Below, piece after piece: positions 35,391 through 43,711 of a stretch of 64,000 bases of DNA. The DNA comes from Cytobacillus sp. NCCP-133. Lineage in GTDB: Bacteria > Bacillota > Bacilli > Bacillales > Cytobacillaceae. The stretch lies in NCBI RefSeq assembly GCF_026011715.1, contig NZ_BRVM01000001.1, positions 283,278-347,277 on the forward strand, written 5' to 3'. The notes below the pieces were generated by a model. That model saw nothing but the letters and a program-made list of their open reading frames with translations. It was not told the DNA's origin and did no database searches. The position numbers and the translations under genes were made by a program. Position 1 is the first letter of the stretch. Every line of letters begins with the position of its first letter.

Positions 35391-35547
35391 TTTGTCGCTT
35401 ATTGCGATAGCTGTACTGGCAGGCATATAGGATAGGAAATTTTTTTCATGTGTGATTTAAGGCTGGCTTTCGACAAAAACAAAGCATGATTCACGACAAA
35501 AAAATTTAATTTTTATATGATTTTGGAGGAACAATCGAAATTTGTCG
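35391..35547. repeat. Four copies of TTTGTCG/CGACAAA in the divergent intergenic region
   Basis: TTTGTCG at 35391 and 35541, CGACAAA at 35471 and 35494. The copy at 35469-35477 extends to TTCGACAAA, the inverse of the Spo0A box TTTGTCGAA. The region 35253-35595 separates the divergent DUF4912 and DUF6115-type genes and has no other gene. Confidence 0.45.
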
Positions 35548-35595
35548 CCAATAATGATAAAATGTTTCTGTTCTAGTGAAGAAGAGGTGACAATT

Positions 35596-35988
35596 TTGGA
35601 ATATATTGTGCTTGTATTATTGGGTTTTTCCTTTGCTTTATTCATTTTTTCTCTATTTTTAAAGGACCCTTATAAAGAGATTCGGGAAGAAATAGACCAA
35701 ATGTCGATTCAGCACATTCAGGAAATGTACCAAATTAAGAAAAAACTCAAGGTCCTTGAAGAGGAGCTGCTAATAGGGGAAGATAGCCTGGTGCCGCCAT
35801 TATCTTTTAAAAGTTCTTCACCGGCGATAGAAAAAAAAGATATTCATGAAATCATTAAAAATCAGGTTATTCTGCTTACCCAGCAAGGTCTAACCATAGA
35901 CCAAATTGCAAGGCAATCCTCCCTCGCCCCTGAGGAGGTTAATGCAATCCAAACGGAAATGAATTTAAGAGGCCAAGACTATGAATAA
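35596..35988 (+). CDS. Membrane-anchored coiled-coil protein, DUF6115/SwrB-like
   Basis: 130 residues from the TTG at 35596 (site GAGGTGACAATT). One N-terminal membrane segment (YIVLVLLGFSFALFIFSLFL), then a coiled coil (KEIREEIDQ to KVLEEELL), a short linker, and a C-terminal helix-turn-helix-like end (LTQQGLTIDQIARQSSLAPEEVNAI). The layout resembles DUF6115 and the motility protein SwrB. The stop overlaps the next gene by 8 bases. Function not known. Confidence 0.72.
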   Translation: MEYIVLVLLGFSFALFIFSLFLKDPYKEIREEIDQMSIQHIQEMYQIKKKLKVLEEELLIGEDSLVPPLSFKSSSPAIEKKDIHEIIKNQVILLTQQGLTIDQIARQSSLAPEEVNAIQTEMNLRGQDYE

Positions 35989-36454
35989 GAGAAACACAAG
36001 GGCATTTTCTTTTGGGATTCTTATAACGGTTTTGATTATGGGCACCGTCTATTTCTTTGATAGAGATGATGCTTCTCCGAATATGCAAAAGGGGGTTGAG
36101 GCTGCAAAACAGCTTGTCATTCAGGAAGGATATATGGTTTTGACACAAGAAGAGTATGCAAATCTCCAAGAGAAGATTAAAAATGCCTCTAAACCTGAGA
36201 CCGCACAGAAAGAACAGAAAACCGGAAAAGCGCAGGAAGAACCTTCTTCCTCCTATCAACTTGAAATTGTGAGCGGCATGACACCGGGAGAAATAGCAGA
36301 ACAACTAAAAAACAAAAATATTGTAAATGATGCTGAAGAGTTTGGAAGGTACCTGGAGGAATACGGCTACAGCAAAAAAATTCAGTTGGGTACATTTGAA
36401 TTAAGCAGCCAAATGAGCTATCAGGATATTGCCAAACTCATTACAAAAAGCTAA
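35981..36454 (+). CDS. Short MltG/YceG-like membrane protein lacking the catalytic domain
   Basis: 157 residues: N-terminal membrane segment (FGILITVLIMGTVYFF), a charged coiled-coil linker, and a C-terminal LysM-like module, IVSGMTPGEIAEQLKNKNIVNDAEEF then LGTFELSSQMSYQDIAKLITKS. This module resembles the beginning of endolytic transglycosylase MltG (binding part). The catalytic part with its Glu is absent; the reading frame is clean, so this is a short family member rather than a broken gene. Overlaps the previous gene, so the two are likely made together. Confidence 0.72.
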   Translation: MNKRNTRAFSFGILITVLIMGTVYFFDRDDASPNMQKGVEAAKQLVIQEGYMVLTQEEYANLQEKIKNASKPETAQKEQKTGKAQEEPSSSYQLEIVSGMTPGEIAEQLKNKNIVNDAEEFGRYLEEYGYSKKIQLGTFELSSQMSYQDIAKLITKS

Positions 36455-36480
36455 AAGGTATGCTCCTTTTAGCTTTTTTT
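36448..36480. terminator. Bidirectional terminator, MltG-like gene / phoU
   Basis: AAAGCTAAAAGG and CCTTTTAGCTTT pair around a 6-base loop with T7 on plus and T5 on minus. Confidence 0.92.
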
Positions 36481-36482
36481 GT

Positions 36483-37142
36483 TCAATTATTCAAATCATA
36501 TTGACGTCCTTTAACCAGATAAAAGATATGTTCAGAAATATTAGTTACGTGGTCGGCAGCCCGTTCTAAATAGCGGCAGACAAATGAAAGCTGAGTAATC
36601 TGCGGCAAAAACTCAGGCTTTTGCAAATTGATCTGCAGTAGCTCCTTGATTGTCTCGCCATATAAATCATCAACTTGATCATCCATATCCGCCACTTTTT
36701 TCGCTTTTGTTATATCTTCATCATTAAATGCTTCTAATGACATCCGAAGCATTTCTGTAGATATTTGATGCATTTTCTTTATATGTTCAATGGGCTTAAT
36801 TAGCGGTTCAGAGCCTATCCTGATTGTTGACTTTGCCACATTAACGGCAAAATCCGCAATTCTTTCAATATCCGTCGCAATTTTAATTGCAACAATGATG
36901 CGGCGGAGGTCAATCGCCACCGGCTGCTGTTTGGCAATCAAAAGAATCGCCATGTCATTAATCTCCTCATAAAGAAGATCTGCCTTGGAATCGTCATCCA
37001 TAATCTCCAGCGCTAACTCAATATTTTGCGTTTCAAGCGCCTCAATCGCTTTATGCAATGCTTCTTCTGCAAAATTGCCGATTTCAAGGAGCCTCTTTTG
37101 AAGCTCCTGCAAATCATATTCAAATCTTTCGCGTCCTGCCAT
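36483..37142 (-). CDS. phoU: Phosphate signalling protein PhoU
   Basis: 219 residues, two PhoU three-helix repeats. Metal-site motifs are visible in each half: DDDSKADLLYEEIND and ADMDDQVDDLYGETIKEL, and the second helices IATDIERIADFAVN and CRYLERAADHVTN. PhoU dampens Pst uptake and PhoR signalling. It closes the pst operon, 64 bases after pstB with no terminator between. B. subtilis itself lacks phoU, so this operon follows the layout of other bacilli. Confidence 0.94.
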   Translation of the reverse strand: MAGRERFEYDLQELQKRLLEIGNFAEEALHKAIEALETQNIELALEIMDDDSKADLLYEEINDMAILLIAKQQPVAIDLRRIIVAIKIATDIERIADFAVNVAKSTIRIGSEPLIKPIEHIKKMHQISTEMLRMSLEAFNDEDITKAKKVADMDDQVDDLYGETIKELLQINLQKPEFLPQITQLSFVCRYLERAADHVTNISEHIFYLVKGRQYDLNN

Positions 37143-37206
37143 GATTTTTGTCCCCCTTCAAATCTTCTTCCTTTAAATTAAGCTTTGAAAATTTCGTTCC
37201 TCAACA

Positions 37207-38031
37207 TTAGCCAAAACGCCCAGTAATATAATCTTCAGTTCGCTTATCTGAAGGGGTTGAGAAAATCTTATCTGTTTCAGCAAATTCCACCACTTCACCA
37301 TTTAAAAAGAACGCCGTCTTGTCAGAGATGCGGGCTGCCTGCTGCATATTGTGAGTAACGATGATAATGCTGAATTCTTCTTTAAGTTCCTGTACCAGTT
37401 CCTCAACCTTTAATGTAGAGATTGGGTCCAGGGCTGACGTCGGCTCATCCATTAAAATAACATCAGGTTCAATTGCCAGGCAGCGTGCGATGCAAAGGCG
37501 CTGCTGCTGACCGCCAGATAGGCCGTATGCATTCTGATTTAACCGGTCCTTTACTTCATCCCAGATGGCCGCTCCCCTTAAGCTCTTCTCAACAATTTCA
37601 TCAAGGATTTTCTTAGCGCGGATCCCATGAATTTTAGGTCCATAAGCTACATTTTCATAAATCGACTTTGGAAAAGGATTTGGTTTTTGGAAAACCATGC
37701 CGACTTTTGTACGCAACTCTTCTACACCATAAGACTTGTCAAAGATATTTCTGCCGCGGTATGCTATTTCACCAGATGTTTTTACTCCTGGAACTAACTC
37801 AATCATTCTGTTTAACGTTTTAATATAAGTTGACTTACCGCAGCCTGAAGGTCCAATAATAGCAGTTACTTCTTTTTCATAAATATCCAAATCAATGTTC
37901 TTCAGTGCCTGAATTTCTCCATACCAAAGATTGAGCTCACTTGTTTTATAGACAATATCTTTTGGCTGTTTTGAGCTTTTGTTATCCCCTTGTTTTTCAA
38001 GTACTTTTTGCTTTTCAATTGTGGCAGTCAT
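37207..38031 (-). CDS. pstB: Phosphate ABC transporter ATP-binding protein PstB
   Basis: 274 residues. Walker [19 protein letters not shown] loop in [14 protein letters not shown], signature [16 protein letters not shown], Walker [15 protein letters not shown] loop IVTHNM. The [15 protein letters not shown] block is specific to PstB. GAAGGAGGGG precedes the ATG. Single pstB copy, whereas B. subtilis has two. Confidence 0.96.
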   Translation of the reverse strand: MTATIEKQKVLEKQGDNKSSKQPKDIVYKTSELNLWYGEIQALKNIDLDIYEKEVTAIIGPSGCGKSTYIKTLNRMIELVPGVKTSGEIAYRGRNIFDKSYGVEELRTKVGMVFQKPNPFPKSIYENVAYGPKIHGIRAKKILDEIVEKSLRGAAIWDEVKDRLNQNAYGLSGGQQQRLCIARCLAIEPDVILMDEPTSALDPISTLKVEELVQELKEEFSIIIVTHNMQQAARISDKTAFFLNGEVVEFAETDKIFSTPSDKRTEDYITGRFG

Positions 38032-38069
38032 AAAAAGACCCCTCCTTCATCCTATTGAAACCTTAGCTC

Positions 38070-38948
38070 CTAGTATCTTTTTTGAAACTTATTTCGAATA
38101 AAAACTGCAATTGAGTTCATAAAAATCAGCAAAATGAGCAGAACAATTATTCCAGCAGCTGCCAACGCGTGAAATTCCTCTTGAGGCCTGCCCGTCCAGT
38201 TATATATTTGCATGGGCAAAACGGTAAACATATCAAATACTGATTTTGGCAAGAATGCAAGAAATAAAGGTAATCCAAGAACGACCAGAGGAGCTGTTTC
38301 ACCGATTGCACGTGATAATGCAAGGATTCCGCCTGTTAATATTCCGGGGATGGCTGCAGGCATAACAACCCGAAGAATTGTTTGCCATTTTGTCGCACCC
38401 ATCCCAAAAGAGGCTTGTCTAAGGTCATTGGGTACTGATCTGATGGCTTCCTGAGAAGCTACGATGATAATTGGCAGTACCAGCAAGCTCATCGTTAACC
38501 CAGCTGCCAATACACTCGTGCCTAGTGCAAGGGCACGTACAAATACAGTCAATCCCAACAATCCAAATACAATAGATGGAACACCTGCCAAATTGGAAAT
38601 ATTTATTTGAATGAAATTCGTAAATTGATTCTTCCTTGCATACTCTTCTAAATAAATTGCTGTTCCAACACCTAGTAGCAGGGATACAGGAGCCACTACG
38701 ACCATAAGCCAAATTGTACCGATTAATGCTGTTTTAACTCCCGCCATTTCAGGTTTACGAGAAGGCAGGCTTTGTAAAAATTGCAAATCCAGATATCCAA
38801 TTCCTTGAGTGAGTATCCGATATAATAAAATTCCTAAAACAAGTAACCCAAACATAGTTGCCGCAAAGAAAACACCTTTAAAAAAGATATTCTTAAGAAT
38901 CCTGGGTTTCATATTGTTAACAACTTTTGCATGATCAATTAATCTCAT
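38070..38948 (-). CDS. pstA: Phosphate ABC transporter permease PstA
   Basis: 292 residues, six membrane segments. The binding-protein-dependent permease EAA loop is visible: SVPNDLRQASFGMGATKWQTILRVVMPAAIPG. The ATG overlaps the pstC stop (TAATG). AGGGAGGAATACTA precedes the ATG. Confidence 0.95.
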   Translation of the reverse strand: MRLIDHAKVVNNMKPRILKNIFFKGVFFAATMFGLLVLGILLYRILTQGIGYLDLQFLQSLPSRKPEMAGVKTALIGTIWLMVVVAPVSLLLGVGTAIYLEEYARKNQFTNFIQINISNLAGVPSIVFGLLGLTVFVRALALGTSVLAAGLTMSLLVLPIIIVASQEAIRSVPNDLRQASFGMGATKWQTILRVVMPAAIPGILTGGILALSRAIGETAPLVVLGLPLFLAFLPKSVFDMFTVLPMQIYNWTGRPQEEFHALAAAGIIVLLILLIFMNSIAVFIRNKFQKRY

Positions 38949-39898
38949 TAGTATTCCTCCCTAAAACGGCGGGCAATAAACTGCGCTAGCAGATTCATTA
39001 TTAGAGTAAACACAAATAGGGTGAAGCCTACAGCGTAGATACTGTAGTAAATAGTTGTTCCATATCCCGCATCACCTTGGCTAACCTGAACAATATATGC
39101 TGTCATTGTCTGTATTGAACTGGTTATATCCCAATTTAGGTTAGGTGTAGATCCGCCCGCAACGGCAACGATCATTGTTTCCCCGATGGCCCTGGAGATG
39201 GCTAATACAATTGATGCCACTACTCCGGATACTGCCGCAGGAAGGACTACTTTTAAAGAAACTTCAAATTTAGTTGATCCTAATGCAAGAGCACCTTCAC
39301 GCATCGAGTTTGGTACAGAAGACATAGAATCTTCTGATAAGGAAGCAATCATAGGCGTGATCATGATCCCAATGACAATACCTGGACTTAAAGCATTAAA
39401 TATTTCAAGGGTAGGAATGATTTCTCTTAATATTGGTGTTACAAAAGTTAAGGCAAAGAATCCATACACTATTGTTGGTATACCCGCTAAAACCTCAAGA
39501 ATAGGTTTAATTATTCTTCTGGTTCTATCGGATGCATACTCACTCAAAAAAATGGCAGATGCCAAACCGATGGGAACAGCTACGATTGCTGCAATTAATG
39601 TCACTTTCAGTGTTCCTGACACAAGTGGTAAAATTCCGTACGACCCCTGAGTTTCAGAGAAAGGATACCATTTTTGAGCAGTTAAAAATTCTTGAAGTGG
39701 AATCCTTCCAAAGAAAGTAAATGTTTCGACGATTAATGTAAAGACAATGCCCAATGTTGTTAATACTGAAACAATAGCAGTAAGGAGCAAAAGAAAAGGT
39801 ACTATTTTTTCAATAGAAGAACTCGGTCCTTTCTTTTGCTTTTTTGCCGCAATCATTTCCTGTACAGAAAATGATTTAGGCGAGTTTTGTATAGCCAA
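38948..39898 (-). CDS. pstC: Phosphate ABC transporter permease PstC
   Basis: About 316 residues with six membrane segments and the EAA loop SVPNSMREGALALGSTKFEVSLKVVLPAAVSG. The start is probably the TTG at 39898 with AAAGGGG eight bases upstream (protein begins LAIQNSPKSFSV). The open frame runs 19 codons further, but those would span an intercistronic hairpin. PstC-specific RKPWYPFSETQGSYGILPL-like text is KWYPFSETQGSYGILPL. Confidence 0.94.
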   Translation of the reverse strand: MAIQNSPKSFSVQEMIAAKKQKKGPSSSIEKIVPFLLLLTAIVSVLTTLGIVFTLIVETFTFFGRIPLQEFLTAQKWYPFSETQGSYGILPLVSGTLKVTLIAAIVAVPIGLASAIFLSEYASDRTRRIIKPILEVLAGIPTIVYGFFALTFVTPILREIIPTLEIFNALSPGIVIGIMITPMIASLSEDSMSSVPNSMREGALALGSTKFEVSLKVVLPAAVSGVVASIVLAISRAIGETMIVAVAGGSTPNLNWDITSSIQTMTAYIVQVSQGDAGYGTTIYYSIYAVGFTLFVFTLIMNLLAQFIARRFREEY

Positions 39899-39928
39899 AG
39901 TTAAAACCCCTTTCATCCGCATAGCAAG

Positions 39929-39955
39929 ATGAGAAGCGCGCCGTGCGCTTCTCAT
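39929..39955 (-). promoter_or_regulatory. Intercistronic hairpin between pstS and pstC
   Basis: Minus strand ATGAGAAGCGC / GCGCTTCTCAT with a loop of about 5 bases and no T tract. It sits 10 bases after the pstS stop. A hairpin here can trim or stabilise the message so that the binding protein is made in excess over the permease. Confidence 0.7.
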
Positions 39956-39964
39956 GATATAAAA

Positions 39965-40939
39965 TTACTTAAGAGCCTCAAGTGTTTCTAATGCTTTTTC
40001 GTATTCTTCATCCTTTAACTTTACGTATCCAACATCCTCTGCAAGAACAGCTGCATTTTCAATTGTATACTTTATAAATTCATATACTTCTTCATTTTTC
40101 AAGGACTCGTTTTTAACATATGTGAAAAGCGGGCGGGATAATGGTGCATATTCTCCACTCTCAACTGTTTCATGTGTCGGTTCAACTGGACCGTTTCCTC
40201 CATCAATAGGAACAATTTTTAAGGCATCTTTATTTTCTACATAATAAGCAAATCCAAAATAGCCTATTGCATTTTTATCTCCAGTTACGCCTTGCACAAG
40301 GATGTTATCGTCTTCAGATAAAGTAGCTTTTTCAACAATAGGTGTATCTTCAAGAATTACTTCATTGAAATAATCATATGTGCCGGAATCTGTACCAGGA
40401 GAATAAAACTTGATTTCTTCATCTGGCCATCCTTCGCGAATATCTGACCACTTCTTAACTTGGCCATCTTCTACCCACATTTTCTTTAATTCATCAACAG
40501 TCAGGTGATCAACCCAGTCATTTTCGTTATTTACAACAATAGAAAGTCCATCATTTGCAAGTTTGAATTCTGAAAAATCTATCCCTGCTTCTTCTAATTT
40601 TTGTTTTTCTTCATCTTTTATTGGACGTGATGCATTACTTAAGTCAGTACTGCCTGCGATAAATGCTTTAAATCCGCCGCCAGTACCAGAGGATGCTACA
40701 GAAACTTTTACTCCAGGCTGTTCCATTCCGAACTCTTCAACAACTGCTTCCATAATCGGAAATACTGTAGATGAACCATCAATTTTCACTTCACCTTGGA
40801 GTTGCTTATTTTCTTCACCAGCTTGGTCTGTGTTGCCTTCAGATCCATTTGTCGCTCCGTTTCCTGCTCCACAAGCTGCCGTGAATGCCAGCACTGCCCC
40901 GATCATTGCTGATAGTGCTAAGTACTTAAAGCTTATCAT
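39965..40939 (-). CDS. pstS: Phosphate ABC transporter substrate-binding lipoprotein PstS
   Basis: 324 residues; signal peptide with lipobox FTAAC (Cys23). Phosphate ligands sit in DGSSTVFPI, SSGTGGGFKAF with SDLSNASR and the SPGTDSGTYDYFNE motif. GGGGGAATAAAGAA precedes the ATG. First gene of pstS-C-A-B-phoU, behind a PhoP-type box. Confidence 0.95.
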   Translation of the reverse strand: MISFKYLALSAMIGAVLAFTAACGAGNGATNGSEGNTDQAGEENKQLQGEVKIDGSSTVFPIMEAVVEEFGMEQPGVKVSVASSGTGGGFKAFIAGSTDLSNASRPIKDEEKQKLEEAGIDFSEFKLANDGLSIVVNNENDWVDHLTVDELKKMWVEDGQVKKWSDIREGWPDEEIKFYSPGTDSGTYDYFNEVILEDTPIVEKATLSEDDNILVQGVTGDKNAIGYFGFAYYVENKDALKIVPIDGGNGPVEPTHETVESGEYAPLSRPLFTYVKNESLKNEEVYEFIKYTIENAAVLAEDVGYVKLKDEEYEKALETLEALK

Positions 40940-41000
40940 TTCTTTATTCCCCCTAGAGATTTAGTTGTTTTGTCCTACGAGTAATAGAATAAGGGTTTAC

Positions 41001-41060
41001 TGTTAACGCGGTTTTAACTGATTGTAAAGCTTTTGTAAATGCGATCGATTCATGTGTAAA
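41001..41060 (-). promoter_or_regulatory. Pho box (PhoP-binding direct repeats) upstream of pstS
   Basis: On the minus strand four hexamers of TT(A/T)A(A/C)A type occur at exact 11-base steps: TTTACA (41034-41039), TTTACA (41023-41028), TTAAAA (41012-41017), TTAACA (41001-41006). A further TTTACA lies at 41055-41060. This is the PhoP~P recognition pattern of Bacillus. A possible -10 TATTCT follows about 10 bases later. Expression is therefore expected under phosphate starvation. Confidence 0.9.
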
Positions 41061-41135
41061 TCTGTCGAAATAGAGGTATAACGTTAAATTTAGCTTTCCA
41101 ATATATCCGGTTTCAAATACAGCTTAAATAGAAAT

Positions 41136-41171
41136 AAAAAAACTGTTTCCCTTTTATAACGGGAAACAGTT
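41136..41171 (-). terminator. Terminator of pbpA
   Basis: Minus strand AACTGTTTCCC / GGGAAACAGTT around a 9-base loop, then T7; nine bases after the stop. Confidence 0.92.
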
Positions 41172-41179
41172 CTTCCAAG

Positions 41180-43366
41180 CTATTCATTTTCTTGCCGAGC
41201 CTCTTCCTGCCCTTCAAGCACTCCATCTATGTTCTTGTTCTCCACTTTTTGAATAGAATCTTCGCTGTCTTTGCCATTTTCCTGACGGGACTTCTTGAGC
41301 TCAAAGTATGCATCAAGAACACGCTCACCAATTTTCTTATTTGCTCCGTGATCACGGCCGCCTTGATATGCCCATGGAACCATAACAGCCATGGCAATCT
41401 CAGGGTCTTTGGATGGTGCATAGCCAACAAGGCTAAGGTTTATGACCTCTGGAGGCTCCTTGCCAAATTTGCTTCGTTCAGGTCCATCATAAAAAGCTTC
41501 TGCAGTACCTGTCTTGCCTGCCGGTTTATAGTCTTTGCCCCCGAAATAGGTATAGGCCGTTCCGCCCTTTTCCTGCATAACCCTGCGGAAGCCTTCCTGA
41601 ACACGATCCATCCAGCCATCTTTGAGCTCTATTCTATTTAGCACCTTTGGTTCAATTTCTTCTACAATTGGCCCCAGCTCGCTGTTTTCCATCAGCGGTT
41701 CACGGATTTCCTTTACCATATGAGGTTCCATTCTGTTGCCGCCATTCGCAATAACAGAAACATATTGGGCAAGCTGCATATTGGAATACGTATCATACTG
41801 GCCTATAACAAGGTCAAGCATAAAACCAGGCAGGGTGCTCATTCCTTTAAAACCCGTTTGTTCATTTGGCAAATCAATGCCCGTGCGGACGCCAAGTCCA
41901 AATTGCGCAAAAGAATCCCTGATCGTATCAAAGCCTTCTGGATCCAAAGGAAGCGGGCGGTCAAATTTATATTCTCCATTCCCGATCCTTATGGCTGTTT
42001 CGAACATATAAACGTTGGAAGAATATTTTAAGGCATTAATATCATTTAGTGGCCCAAAATTCTTCCATGATTTTTTTACAGGTGTATTTTTTATTTGAAG
42101 AGGGCGGTCATATATGACGCTATTAGGCTGGATAACCCCTTCCCTGTATCCTGTTAGGATGGTCGCTCCCTTTACGGAAGAGCCAACGTTATAAGTGGTT
42201 GTAATATTCCCAAGCGCATCATCCTGCATTTCAGACATTCCTGTCTTTTCATCTTTAACAATCCTTTTACCGGCCATTGACATGATTTCACCGGTATGCG
42301 GATCCATTAAAACTACATAGGCACGATCGAGCAAAGCTGTACCCGGAGAAGCTTTTGCAGACCGCAGTTCCTCTTCGATGATTTTTTCCACTTCCTTCTG
42401 AAGATCCATATCAATGCTCAAAACAAGATCTTTGCCTCTTTGTCCATCGTTAATCGGCACTGTTTCAAGTACATTACCGGCTTTATCCGTAATATTTTTC
42501 ACTTTAGCCTTTTGCCCGTGAAGCACTTCTTCATATTGCATCTCAATATAACTTTTTCCTACTCGATCATTCCGGCTATAATCCCGTGCCAAGTAGTACT
42601 CAAGCTGTTCAGCCGGAATCCCCTCGTCAGAGCTTGTCACTTTCCCAAGCACGGACTTCAGTGTATCACCAAAAGCATAATATCTTTCCCAATCTGTAGT
42701 GGTGTCTACTCCTGGAAGAAGCTGAAGATTTTCACTGACGACTGCAAACTCTTCACGACTAACCTCTTTATTTTTCACGATTTGCGGCGTCAAAGCGTAC
42801 CCGCTAATGAACTCTCTATAGATGGCTAATATTTCCAGGTCGCTATCATCCAGTTCATTTAGTTCCTCTTCGGTAATCCGGTCCAATGTAAGCTGGTATA
42901 TTTTCTTATCCAGCTCCTTTTGCTTGCCTTCATACTTCTTTTTTAGCCCTTCGATTTCTTTTTCAGAAACCTTCTTTTCTGCTTCTTCAGAGTTTTTCAT
43001 AATCCAATAATCTTTCTTGTCGCGTTCCTGAACTTTATCGGTATCTTTTTCGATCAGCTGAGCTAATCTCTCTGCTACCTCAAGCATTTCATCCTGTTTA
43101 TATCCGTTATTTGTAAAGGTAATTGCGTTTTGCGGGGTATTGTCAACAATTACTTTTCCGTTCCTGTCAAACATTTTCCCCCTTGGCACCGGGCTGTTGA
43201 CAGTAACATCTTCCGTTCTTTCTATTTCACGCTTATAATCGTCACCATAAACAATCTGAACCATCCCAAGCCGGAGAATCAGCATGGAGAACAATAAAAA
43301 AACCGCAAAGAAGAGCATATTCAGGCGAAAAGGAACATGGGTCTTCTTTTTTTTCTTTCTATTCAA
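41180..43366 (-). CDS. pbpA: Penicillin-binding protein 2A, class B transpeptidase
   Basis: Roughly 728 residues. One N-terminal membrane anchor (FRLNMLFFAVFLLFSMLIL), a pedestal/dimerisation domain starting VNSPVPRGKMFDRNGKVI, and a transpeptidase domain with SxxK (GSSVKGAT), SxN (YSSNVYM) and KTG (AGKTGTAEAF). It makes crosslinks in the lateral wall; rod-shape maintenance in B. subtilis. Start uncertain: TTG at 43366 with AAGGAAG 11 bases up, or the GTG at 43378 inside that site. It follows yqgE as in B. subtilis. Confidence 0.92.
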   Translation of the reverse strand: MNRKKKKKTHVPFRLNMLFFAVFLLFSMLILRLGMVQIVYGDDYKREIERTEDVTVNSPVPRGKMFDRNGKVIVDNTPQNAITFTNNGYKQDEMLEVAERLAQLIEKDTDKVQERDKKDYWIMKNSEEAEKKVSEKEIEGLKKKYEGKQKELDKKIYQLTLDRITEEELNELDDSDLEILAIYREFISGYALTPQIVKNKEVSREEFAVVSENLQLLPGVDTTTDWERYYAFGDTLKSVLGKVTSSDEGIPAEQLEYYLARDYSRNDRVGKSYIEMQYEEVLHGQKAKVKNITDKAGNVLETVPINDGQRGKDLVLSIDMDLQKEVEKIIEEELRSAKASPGTALLDRAYVVLMDPHTGEIMSMAGKRIVKDEKTGMSEMQDDALGNITTTYNVGSSVKGATILTGYREGVIQPNSVIYDRPLQIKNTPVKKSWKNFGPLNDINALKYSSNVYMFETAIRIGNGEYKFDRPLPLDPEGFDTIRDSFAQFGLGVRTGIDLPNEQTGFKGMSTLPGFMLDLVIGQYDTYSNMQLAQYVSVIANGGNRMEPHMVKEIREPLMENSELGPIVEEIEPKVLNRIELKDGWMDRVQEGFRRVMQEKGGTAYTYFGGKDYKPAGKTGTAEAFYDGPERSKFGKEPPEVINLSLVGYAPSKDPEIAMAVMVPWAYQGGRDHGANKKIGERVLDAYFELKKSRQENGKDSEDSIQKVENKNIDGVLEGQEEARQENE

Positions 43367-43535
43367 GGCTTCGCACACTTCCTTTAAAAAGTCTCTATTA
43401 CCATTCTAAAAGAAATCGGCAATTAATTCTATAAAGAACCTTCTTTAGACAGGAAGATTATATTGGAAATAATATCCTTTCAACTCTTTATAAGAGGCTC
43501 TTTTCGCAAAGAATGTTGTTTTTAATTATATATTT

Positions 43536-43590
43536 AAGCCGTTGCTTTCCGCTGCGGGCATACAGCGAACCTGTGGGGTCTCCCGCTTCC
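43536..43590. repeat. Fragment of a dispersed intergenic repeat
   Basis: Contains CCTGTGGGGTCTCCC (43570-43584), found again exactly at 61932-61946, with similar flanking text (CGCTGCGGGC / GAACGCGGGC). It lies in the 343-base pbpA-yqgE gap, where no gene is seen. Confidence 0.5.
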
Positions 43591-43685
43591 CTCTCTTCCT
43601 GCTGTAGTCAATTGCCATCCGCTCCAATCAACTCATCCAATGAAACTTTGTTGCTGAAAAGAAACAAAGCAATGAATACAGCCCT

Positions 43686-43711
43686 AAAAAAAGAGAGGCC
43701 ATTCCCCCCTC
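43686..43711 (-). terminator. Terminator of yqgE
   Basis: Minus strand GAGGGG / CCTCTC (one G-T pair) with a 7-base loop and T7; overlaps the stop codon. Confidence 0.75.

Noticed and set aside
39186..39650. 154-codon plus-strand frame opposite pstC
   Set aside because: Complement of the membrane-spanning permease; long antisense frames are common opposite hydrophobic proteins.
41720..42031. Plus-strand frames opposite pbpA
   Set aside because: They are shadows of the penicillin-binding protein gene; residue patterns do not resemble a protein family.
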